36,540 nt of DNA from a bacterium (lineage in GTDB: Bacteria > UBA6262 > WVXT01), in NCBI GenBank assembly GCA_011773355.1, contig WVXT01000046.1:15337-51876 (forward strand). The letters run 5' to 3'. Positions 25,984-32,467 of the stretch are shown piece after piece. The notes below the pieces were generated by a model that was not told the origin of the DNA, ran no database searches, and was given only the letters and a program-made list of their open reading frames with translations. The position numbers and the translations under genes were made by a program. Position 1 is the first letter of the stretch; each line of letters begins with the position of its first letter.

Positions 25984-26047
25984 TTTTTTCCGCAAATACT
26001 TCGTACACCGAAATATTAAATCATATCAAGGAGGAAAAAGAGGAAAA

Positions 26048-26425
26048 ATGAAATCTAAAGCTTCGGAGTTAGTTAATAGGGTATTGTTAGCAGGACTGGG
26101 TTTAGCCGCCCTGACTCAGGAGAAGGCAAAAAAATTGGTGGGACAGTTCTTAGCAATAGAAGGAGTGGGCAAGGGAGAGACTGCCGCTTTCGTAGATGAA
26201 CTGGTAAAAAAAGGGAAAGATACGGAGAAGAAGTTGACAGGCTTGGTAAAGAAAGAGGTGGGCGGAATCCTGTCAAAAATTGACTTTGCTTCCAAAAAAG
26301 ATATAGCCCAACTGGAAACGAGAATCAGGAAACTCGAGGCAAAGAGGACAAAGAAGACACAGAGGACAAAGAGAACAAAAAGGACAAAGAGGACAAAGAG
26401 GACAAAGAGGACAAAGAGGAGATGA
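26048..26425 (+). CDS. phasin-like protein with repetitive basic RTK tail
   Basis: The first 95 residues (ELVNRVLLAGLGLAALTQEKAKKLVGQFLAIEGVGKGETAAFVDELVKKGKDTEKKL, then FASKKDIAQLETRIRKLEAK) resemble phasin / polyhydroxyalkanoate granule regulator proteins, mostly helical with a final coiled coil. The last 30 or so residues are a run of R-T-K units, encoded by a nearly perfect 9-bp tandem repeat (AGGACAAAG) at about 26341-26421. A granule protein with a DNA-binding basic tail, like PhaF, has this architecture. No PHA synthase is in the window, so its partner could be another surface, such as a membrane. Confidence 0.7.
   Translation: MKSKASELVNRVLLAGLGLAALTQEKAKKLVGQFLAIEGVGKGETAAFVDELVKKGKDTEKKLTGLVKKEVGGILSKIDFASKKDIAQLETRIRKLEAKRTKKTQRTKRTKRTKRTKRTKRTKRR
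26341..26421 (+). repeat. 9-bp tandem repeat inside the phasin-like gene
   Basis: About nine near-identical copies of AGGACAAAG encode the Arg-Thr-Lys tail. The period is a multiple of three, so copy number changes keep the frame. It is a likely site of length variation between strains. The early copies are degenerate and the last five or so are nearly identical, suggesting recent expansion at the 3' end. Confidence 0.8.
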
Positions 26426-26429
26426 TGCA

Positions 26430-26482
26430 CTCGAGGCCCGATGAAATCGGGGGGAAGAGCTTGCTTTGGCAATGAGTCCAGG
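26430..26482. repeat. partial foldback palindrome, copy E
   Basis: CCCGAT-GAA-ATCGGG at 26437-26451 repeats the central hairpin of copies B and C with the loop in the opposite orientation (GAA, not TTC). It is followed by GCTTGCTTTGGCAATGAGTCCAGG, recalling the right arm of copies B and C (TTGCTT..AATGAGTC). The outer arms are absent, so it looks like a truncated member. It lies directly after the phasin-like gene. Confidence 0.6.
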
Positions 26483-26507
26483 AAAAAGTAGCCTGTCCCC
26501 TTTTTAC
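26483..26507 (-). repeat. short GGGACAGGCTAC repeat, copy 1 (inverted)
   Basis: On the minus strand this reads A-run, GGGACAGGCTAC, T-run. The same 25-27-bp sequence occurs in + orientation at 28023-28049 and 30154-30180. It is itself a weak palindrome because of the flanking A and T runs. Such sequences are dispersed in several bacterial genomes and resemble REP-type repeats, sometimes mobilised by RAYT transposases, none of which is in this window. Confidence 0.75.
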
Positions 26508-26565
26508 GATCAAAAATCGGGAGTGGCAATAATATTTGTAGATGGAGATGGTGGAGGGCAGGAAG

Positions 26566-28020
26566 ATGAACAAGATTATGGGAAAGATTAAGAATTTGGC
26601 GATTGAGCGAATGGCTAGTCAGGCCATAAAGTTGATGGGTAATTCTTCTGATGAGAACTTAGTCAGGTTTGCTTCTCTTTTGGAAAAAGTTGCTGGTAAG
26701 ATAGACTTTGCCCCGCGTAAAGGGCAGGTTGAATATGCCAAGAAACTATTTAAGACCAGGCATCCTTTTACCCAGTGGATGAAGAGAATAGGTAGGGAGT
26801 TGAATCCGAGGTGCAGAGACCAATTCACCAGGATTGTTCTGGTGAAAGAGCACTTCACGAATCAAGACAGAAAAGATAGTTTCAAAGAGAAACACGGCTT
26901 TTTCCCACCAACCCATCTGGCTATTAGCCCCATAACCAGGTGCAACCTCCGTTGCGATGGTTGTTGGGCAGGGAAGTATGCACAGGTTCCGGATATGGAA
27001 ATGGACCTGTTAGAGAAAATTATGTTTGAGGCGAGAGATGAGATGGGTATCCATTTCTACACTATTACTGGTGGTGAACCGTTTCTCAGAAAAGATCTGC
27101 TCGACTTCTGCGAGAAATTTTCTGACTGTTATTTTAATATATACACAAACGGCACTTTGGTCACGGATAAAGCCATAGAGAGGATAGCGAAATTGGGAAA
27201 CGTAGCCCCTATGTTTAGTCTGGAAGGAGGCAGGGAAACTACAGATGCCAGGCGAGGTAAAGGAATCTACGACAAAGTAATCATCACAATGAAAAAGTTA
27301 CGCGATAAGGGGGCCTTCTTTGGCTTCTCCATCACCGAGACCAGGTACAATGCTGAAGAAGTAAGTAGTGAAGCATTCATCGACGAGATGCTGGAGCTGG
27401 GGTGCTTTAATGGCTGGTATTTCCAGTATATTCCCATCGGTTTGGACCCAAATCCTTCTCTTATGTTAACTCCCTGGCAAAGAGATATGATTCGCAGGAG
27501 AATTTATAAGATTAGAAATACCAGGCCCATCTTCGTTGTCGACTTCTGGAACGACGGCCCTGCCGCTGATGGCTGTATGGCAGCAGGTAAGAAATATCTG
27601 CACATTAACTGCAAAGGGGATATAGAGCCCTGCGTGTTTGTCCACTTCGCTTGCGACAATATAAAAGAGAAAAGCCTGACCGAAGCGCTAAAATCTCCAT
27701 TTTTTAGAGCTATCAGGGCGTCCATCCCTTATGAAGGAAACACTTTGCGCGCCTGTATGATTGTTGACCGACCAGAGTTACTGCGCGAATATTGTAGAAA
27801 ATTTAATGCATATCCTACCCATGAAGGTGGGGAGACCCTTATTGGCGTGTTAAGTGGCGCCGTGGACAATTATGCTCACGGAGTTGCCAAAATTTTCAAC
27901 CGGGCCTGGGAGGAAGGTGATTGGATGAAACTCTTCCGCCTTGGGGAGCCAAAAGAAGAAGGGCAAGAGGAAGCCGAGGTAGATGTAGAGACCTGGCAGG
28001 GTTTATCAATGCAAAAATGA
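26566..28020 (+). CDS. radical SAM protein with C-terminal auxiliary cysteines (paralogue 2)
   Basis: With the ATG at 26566 (GGAGG eight bases upstream; an ATG at 26542 lacks one) the protein has 484 residues. Its cluster cysteines fall at 126, 130 and 133 (SPITRCNLRCDGC), exactly as in the paralogue at 20933-22354. It shares ITGGEPFLRKD, the block GWYFQYIPIG and FWNDGP, plus the C-terminal cysteines GCMA, EPC and ACMI. An N-terminal helical domain of about 110 residues precedes the barrel. The substrate is unknown. Its position next to a lipid glycosyltransferase, an epimerase and an SPT-like enzyme suggests lipid or envelope modification, which is inference. Confidence 0.88.
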   Translation: MNKIMGKIKNLAIERMASQAIKLMGNSSDENLVRFASLLEKVAGKIDFAPRKGQVEYAKKLFKTRHPFTQWMKRIGRELNPRCRDQFTRIVLVKEHFTNQDRKDSFKEKHGFFPPTHLAISPITRCNLRCDGCWAGKYAQVPDMEMDLLEKIMFEARDEMGIHFYTITGGEPFLRKDLLDFCEKFSDCYFNIYTNGTLVTDKAIERIAKLGNVAPMFSLEGGRETTDARRGKGIYDKVIITMKKLRDKGAFFGFSITETRYNAEEVSSEAFIDEMLELGCFNGWYFQYIPIGLDPNPSLMLTPWQRDMIRRRIYKIRNTRPIFVVDFWNDGPAADGCMAAGKKYLHINCKGDIEPCVFVHFACDNIKEKSLTEALKSPFFRAIRASIPYEGNTLRACMIVDRPELLREYCRKFNAYPTHEGGETLIGVLSGAVDNYAHGVAKIFNRAWEEGDWMKLFRLGEPKEEGQEEAEVDVETWQGLSMQK

Positions 28021-28022
28021 AC

Positions 28023-28049
28023 AAAAAAAGGGACAGGCTACTTTTTTAC
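28023..28049 (+). repeat. short GGGACAGGCTAC repeat, copy 2
   Basis: A-run, GGGACAGGCTAC, T-run on the + strand, beginning two bases after the radical SAM stop. Apart from the A/T run lengths and one extra C it is the exact inverse of copy 1. Transcribed, the A and T runs could pair to a hairpin ending in U residues, so a partial terminator function within the operon is possible. Confidence 0.75.
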
Positions 28050-28065
28050 TCGGGAGAATTAGCTA

Positions 28066-29181
28066 ATGCGTAGCAGAATACTTTTCTTCTACTCTTCCCG
28101 TGATTCCGGACACCATAGGGCAGCTCAGGCACTGCAGAGTGCGTTTAACTTACATTCTGATGTGGAAACTTTAGCATTAGATTCTATTGAATGCGCCTAC
28201 CCAAGAATGGGAAGAATGATGATTAATGGGTACACTAAGGTCATCAAAAAGATTCCGCAAATCTGGAGAGCGCTCTATGATAATCATGATTTTGCTATTG
28301 CCACAAGAGAGATCAGGAAGTTCTTCAATCGGCTATATTTTTCGAAGATGGAAGAGATACTGAAAGAGCATAAGCCCAATGTTATCATCTGCACCCAGGC
28401 TGCTCCCTGTCACGTAGCAGCCGCTTATAAAAGTGAGAAGGGAAATGGTCTTCCCCTGGTGGCAGTGATTACTGACTATTTAGTTCACCCATATTGGCTT
28501 CACGACAAGGTAGACCTGTACATTGTACCCACGGAAGAGACAAAGGAGACTCTTGTGGAGAGAGGTATCTCCGGGAAAAAGATTAAAGAGATAGGTATTC
28601 CCATTGACCCCAAATTTATGAGTTCTTACGATAAACTGAAGAAGAGAGCGGAATTAGGGCTGTCTCGCAATGTAACTACACTGTTAATTGCAGGGGGAAG
28701 CCGGGGCATGATTCCCGTACAGAGAATTCTCAGGTTACTCTCTCAAGTGAATAGACCCTTTCAGGCAATTATAGTTGCCGGCAGAAACAAGAGGCTATGG
28801 CTGAGAGCAAAGAAAATGGGAAGAAAACTGGCATTTACCACTAAAGTGCTCAGTTACACCAACAGCATGGACAAATTGATGGATGCCAGTGACCTGATAA
28901 TTACTAAGCCGGGTGGACTGACCAGCGCCGAAGCATTAGCCAAGGGTCTACCGCTGATTATAGTTAAACCAATTCCTGGCCAGGAAGAGAGAAATGGTCA
29001 ATACCTGATTGACCAGGGCGCAGCTCTTGCAGTAGATAATCTCAGAGACCTGCCAGAGGTTATAGAAGAATTATTATTATCTCCTCAGAAGATAGAAGAG
29101 ATGAGCCAAAAAGCTCAACTGTTAGCAAGACCAAAGGCAGCCGAGGAAGCGGCAAAGGTAATTATGGAACTTATGGAGTGA
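28066..29181 (+). CDS. MGDG-synthase / UgtP-like lipid glycosyltransferase
   Basis: The family transfers glucose or galactose from UDP-sugar to diacylglycerol or related lipids at the inner face of the membrane. The N-terminal MGDG-synthase domain has the loop SSRDSGHHRAAQAL (Gly15-His16-His17) and IICTQAAPCHVAAAY. The C-terminal GT28-type domain shows LLIAGGSRGM, then TKPGGLTSAEALAKGLPLIIVKPIPGQEERNGQYL, the sugar-nucleotide site. Length of 371 residues is normal. GGAG precedes the ATG. A sphingoid or ceramide acceptor is conceivable given the SPT-like neighbour, but the acceptor cannot be read from the sequence. Confidence 0.88.
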   Translation: MRSRILFFYSSRDSGHHRAAQALQSAFNLHSDVETLALDSIECAYPRMGRMMINGYTKVIKKIPQIWRALYDNHDFAIATREIRKFFNRLYFSKMEEILKEHKPNVIICTQAAPCHVAAAYKSEKGNGLPLVAVITDYLVHPYWLHDKVDLYIVPTEETKETLVERGISGKKIKEIGIPIDPKFMSSYDKLKKRAELGLSRNVTTLLIAGGSRGMIPVQRILRLLSQVNRPFQAIIVAGRNKRLWLRAKKMGRKLAFTTKVLSYTNSMDKLMDASDLIITKPGGLTSAEALAKGLPLIIVKPIPGQEERNGQYLIDQGAALAVDNLRDLPEVIEELLLSPQKIEEMSQKAQLLARPKAAEEAAKVIMELME

Positions 29182-29186
29182 GTGGA

Positions 29187-30155
29187 ATGAAAGCATTGGT
29201 AAGCGGTAGTAACGGATTTATTGGTAGCCATCTGGTGGAAACATTAAGAAAGAGAGGGTACTCGGTTACCTGCCTCGTCCGTAAGACGAGCAATCTCGAT
29301 TGGCTCAAGGGGCTGGATGTAGAATTTGTTTGCGGAGATTGCACGGAAAAAGAGACGCTGTATGAGGCAGTGAAAGGAGCAGATTATGTCTATCACCTGG
29401 CAGGAGTAGTCAGGGCTGTGGACAGAGATACTTACTACCGGGTGAATTTTCTGGGGACAAAAAATTTACTTGAAGTATGCAATGAAACGAATCCAAATAT
29501 GAAAAAGTTCATATACCTCTCCACCCAGGCAGCAGTGGGTCCATTTGATCCTGAGGCAAAAGGAGATTGTCATCCAATCACCGATTATGGCAAAAGTAAA
29601 CTCCAGGGAGAAATGGCGGTTAACAGTTTTAAGGACAGGTTGCCGGTCCTGACTATTAGAACGACGGCAATTTATGGACCCCGGGATAAAGATATCTATA
29701 CATATTTTAAGTTTCTTAAGAAAGGGCTAAGACCTGTCCCGGGAAACGTGGACGGTGATATCAACCTATTATATGTGGGAGACCTGATAGAAGGAATGAT
29801 TCTGGCAGCAGAAAATGAAAGTTCCAGTGGCCAGACGTACTTTCTTGCCGATGAAAAGTCGTATTCCTGGGAAGAAGCTTCGGATAAAGCAGCGCAGGCG
29901 CTGGGAGTAAAAGCAATCAACGTACGCATACCCCGATGGATGATTTTGACATCGGCTTTTTTGTCAGAACTCTCCTCGGGGATAACCAATAAGCCACCTT
30001 TATTGGATAGGCAGAAGGCAAAAGAGATACTCCACGATGGATGGTTCTGTGACATAACTGAAGCAAGAGAAAGACTAGGTTTTAAGCCCAGGGTGAGTTT
30101 AGAGGAAGGGCTGAAGATAACAGCCAGCTGGTACAAAGAAAAAGGCTGGCTGTAA
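29187..30155 (+). CDS. NAD-dependent epimerase/dehydratase family protein
   Basis: This is an extended short-chain dehydrogenase. The Rossmann motif GSNGFIG is at residues 7-13, HLAGVVRAVD follows, and the catalytic YxxxK appears as DYGKSKLQ. The C-terminal substrate region ends in ARERLGFKPRVSLEEGLKITASWYKEKGWL. I start at the ATG at 29187; a GTG at 29178 overlaps the previous stop. The gene directly precedes an SPT-like gene. The ceramide reductase CerR of Caulobacter belongs to this same family, so a 3-keto-sphingoid reductase role is a reasonable but unproven guess. A sugar-nucleotide epimerase is the alternative. Confidence 0.85.
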   Translation: MKALVSGSNGFIGSHLVETLRKRGYSVTCLVRKTSNLDWLKGLDVEFVCGDCTEKETLYEAVKGADYVYHLAGVVRAVDRDTYYRVNFLGTKNLLEVCNETNPNMKKFIYLSTQAAVGPFDPEAKGDCHPITDYGKSKLQGEMAVNSFKDRLPVLTIRTTAIYGPRDKDIYTYFKFLKKGLRPVPGNVDGDINLLYVGDLIEGMILAAENESSSGQTYFLADEKSYSWEEASDKAAQALGVKAINVRIPRWMILTSAFLSELSSGITNKPPLLDRQKAKEILHDGWFCDITEARERLGFKPRVSLEEGLKITASWYKEKGWL

Positions 30156-30180
30156 AAAAAGGGACAGATACTTTTTTACA
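30121..30180 (+). repeat. hairpin at epimerase gene end and GGGACAG repeat, copy 3
   Basis: CAGCCAGC at 30121-30128 pairs with GCTGGCTG at 30145-30152 across the last codons of the epimerase gene. Directly after it, at 30154-30180, is the third copy of the short repeat, here A-run, GGGACAGATAC, T-run, differing from copy 2 in the middle. The epimerase stop TAA is inside the A-run. The next gene starts 18 bp later. Confidence 0.7.
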
Positions 30181-30197
30181 AGACCAAGGAGGAAGAG

Positions 30198-31514
30198 ATG
30201 GATATTTTTGAAAAATGCGGCAAATTTACAGCTGCCAGGGATGTAATGGCAGAAGGATTCTATCCCTATTTCACTACAATAGAATCTGCCCAGGACCCGG
30301 AAGTTATGGTGAACGGTAAACCAATGATTATGATTGGCTCAAATGACTATCTGGGACTTACTACTCACCCCAGACTCAAAAGGGCAGCAGCCAGGGCTTT
30401 AAGAAAATATGGCACGGGTTGCACTGGTTCCAGGTTCTTGAACGGGACTTTCGATATTCACGAGGAACTGGAACGCAAGCTTGCTGAATTTGAAGGAAGG
30501 GAAGCAGCGCTCTTTTTTACTACGGGATTTCTTACCAACTTAGGCACCATTGCCGGTTTAGTGGGAAAGGACGACGTGGTTATCACTGATAAACTGGACC
30601 ATGCCAGCATCATTGACGGCTGTCGGCTCTCGTTTGGCGAGACGAAAAGGTTCAGGCACAATAATATGGAAGATTTGGAGAGGACCCTGGAGTCTATCGA
30701 TTCCGAGCGAGGTAAATTCATCGTGGTAGATGGAGTATTCAGCACAGAGGGAGACATTGCCAATCTACCGCAGATAGTGAAGCTGGGCAAAAAGTACGGA
30801 GCCAGAATTATGGTAGACGACGCCCATGCCATTGGCGTTCTGGGGAAAGGTGGCAGAGGGACAGCCGAGCATTTTGGGCTACAGGATGAAGTGGACATTG
30901 TAATGGGAACCTGTAGCAAGTCTCTTGCCTCTATCGGGGGATTTATCGTTGGTCCTGAAGAAGTGATTCACTATTTGAAGCACCATTCGCGGGCATTAAT
31001 CTTTAGCGCCAGCCCCCCGCCGGCTTCGGTAATTGTAGTTATGGAAGCGCTGAAGATTATAGAGGAGGAACCCGAGCGTCGAGAACAATTATGGAGAAAT
31101 ACCAGAAAGATGAAGAAAGGTTTCCAGGAGATGGGATTCGATACAGGGACCAGTGAAACCCCTATCATTCCTCTTCTCGTGGGAGATGATATGGCGGCGT
31201 TCAAGATGCGCAGAATTCTCTTTGATAATGGCATATTCTCCAACCCCTTTGTCAGTCCGGCCGTTCCCAAAGGGAAAGCTGTAATTCGCACCAGTTATAT
31301 GGCTACCCACACAACTGAACAATTGGACAGAGTCCTGGATATTTGTGAAAAGGTGGGAAAAGAGTTAGGGATAATTCCTGGTCGAAGATTCCCTAGGAGA
31401 AGGCGACCGCCCACCCTTAGAGCCAGAATGAGAAGAGAAAGAATGGTGATGAAAGAAGCAATCAGGAAAAGATTCAGGAGCTGGATGGATAGAATATACG
31501 GAATAAGACAATAG
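30198..31514 (+). CDS. serine palmitoyltransferase-like alpha-oxoamine synthase
   Basis: This PLP enzyme belongs to the family that condenses acyl thioesters with amino acids. The start region GFYPYFTTIESAQDPEVMVNG and YGTGCTGSRFLNGTFDIHEELE resemble bacterial serine palmitoyltransferase rather than KBL or BioF. The PLP lysine is Lys241 (TCSKSLASIGG), with Asp208-His210 in VDDAHAIGV and His135 in DHAS. It would make 3-ketosphinganine, and the preceding epimerase could reduce it. The last 45 residues form an arginine-rich tail (GRRFPRRRRPP and more) absent from typical members. AGGAGG precedes the ATG. Glycine C-acetyltransferase is the alternative. Confidence 0.85.
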   Translation: MDIFEKCGKFTAARDVMAEGFYPYFTTIESAQDPEVMVNGKPMIMIGSNDYLGLTTHPRLKRAAARALRKYGTGCTGSRFLNGTFDIHEELERKLAEFEGREAALFFTTGFLTNLGTIAGLVGKDDVVITDKLDHASIIDGCRLSFGETKRFRHNNMEDLERTLESIDSERGKFIVVDGVFSTEGDIANLPQIVKLGKKYGARIMVDDAHAIGVLGKGGRGTAEHFGLQDEVDIVMGTCSKSLASIGGFIVGPEEVIHYLKHHSRALIFSASPPPASVIVVMEALKIIEEEPERREQLWRNTRKMKKGFQEMGFDTGTSETPIIPLLVGDDMAAFKMRRILFDNGIFSNPFVSPAVPKGKAVIRTSYMATHTTEQLDRVLDICEKVGKELGIIPGRRFPRRRRPPTLRARMRRERMVMKEAIRKRFRSWMDRIYGIRQ

Positions 31515-31549
31515 TTTTTTGTTTATGACAGATTGGGAGATATAGAAGA

Positions 31550-32341
31550 ATGGAATTTTTAGCAATGCTCTGGAAAAGGTACCTGGTTAATATTTTAGAC
31601 ATTCTAATCGTAGCGTATATAACGTACAAATTGTTTATGTTGCTAAAAGGCACTCGCGCCATTCAGGTTCTGCGCGGGTTATTCATTCTAATCTTGGCTA
31701 CCCTGGTGGCACGGGCGCTCGAATTCAAGACCGTGAGCTGGATATTGAAGGGGTTCTGGGTTGCTGGCGTAATTGCCATCGTTATTGTCTTTCAGCCGGA
31801 ACTGAGAAGCGTCCTGGCACGGATTGGAAGAGGTCCTGTGCTGAAATCATTTTTTAGCGAGAAGTTAGTTTTTATTGACGAGATTATCAAAGCCCTGGAG
31901 AGGCTCAGCAAGAAAGGTTTCGGGGCTTTAATTGTCCTTGAGCAGAATACAGGACTGCGTAACTATGTGGAAAGTGGCGTAATTATTAATGGGGAAGTAA
32001 CTGCTGACCTACTCTGCTCCATATTCATGAGCCGCGCGCCCATCCACGATGGCGCAGCCATCGTTCAGAATGATAGACTTATTGCTGCTGGATGCGTCCT
32101 GCCTCTGACCCATGAGCCGGGGGTGAGCAAAATCCTCGGCACCCGGCACCGGGCAGCAATAGGCATTACCGAAGTCTCCGATGCCTGGGCAATAGTCGTT
32201 TCCGAGGAGACCGGCGATATTTCCCTGGCGCGCAATCGAAAATTAGAGAGAAAGATAGATATAAAGGAACTGCAGTCCGAAATAACTCAACTGTATAAGG
32301 CAAAATTGGAAGAGGCAAAAGAGCAGTTCATTCAAATCTAA
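31550..32341 (+). CDS. cdaA: diadenylate cyclase CdaA
   Basis: CdaA makes cyclic di-AMP from two ATP at the cytoplasmic membrane. Three hydrophobic segments occupy residues about 13-33, 40-58 and 70-82. The DAC domain follows, with the catalytic DGA at 167-169 (PIHDGAAIV) and GTRHRAAIG at 197-205. Length of 263 residues is normal. It is followed by a CdaR-like stub and glmM, the conserved cdaA-cdaR-glmM arrangement in which CdaR and GlmM regulate CdaA. Confidence 0.95.
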   Translation: MEFLAMLWKRYLVNILDILIVAYITYKLFMLLKGTRAIQVLRGLFILILATLVARALEFKTVSWILKGFWVAGVIAIVIVFQPELRSVLARIGRGPVLKSFFSEKLVFIDEIIKALERLSKKGFGALIVLEQNTGLRNYVESGVIINGEVTADLLCSIFMSRAPIHDGAAIVQNDRLIAAGCVLPLTHEPGVSKILGTRHRAAIGITEVSDAWAIVVSEETGDISLARNRKLERKIDIKELQSEITQLYKAKLEEAKEQFIQI

Positions 32342-32357
32342 TCCATTACCGATTCTA

Positions 32358-32453
32358 ATGTTTAAGAAATTTAAAGAGAACTTAGGAATAAAGGTTATAG
32401 CCGTAATTTTAGCAATCTTCTTGTGGTACTATGTCAAATACCTGGGAAAGTAG
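32358..32453 (+). CDS. 31-residue CdaR/YbbR-like membrane stub
   Basis: A short frame between cdaA and glmM reads MFKKFKENLGIKVIAVILAI and ends FLWYYVKYLGK before a TAG. It looks like the membrane anchor at the start of CdaR (YbbR-domain protein; basic residues, NLGIKVIAVILAIFLWYYV) with no YbbR domains after it. Only 14 bp separate its stop from glmM. It may be a real small membrane protein retained for regulating CdaA, or the remnant of a deleted cdaR. No Shine-Dalgarno is obvious. Confidence 0.65.
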   Translation: MFKKFKENLGIKVIAVILAIFLWYYVKYLGK

Positions 32454-32467
32454 TTTGGGAATAGCTT

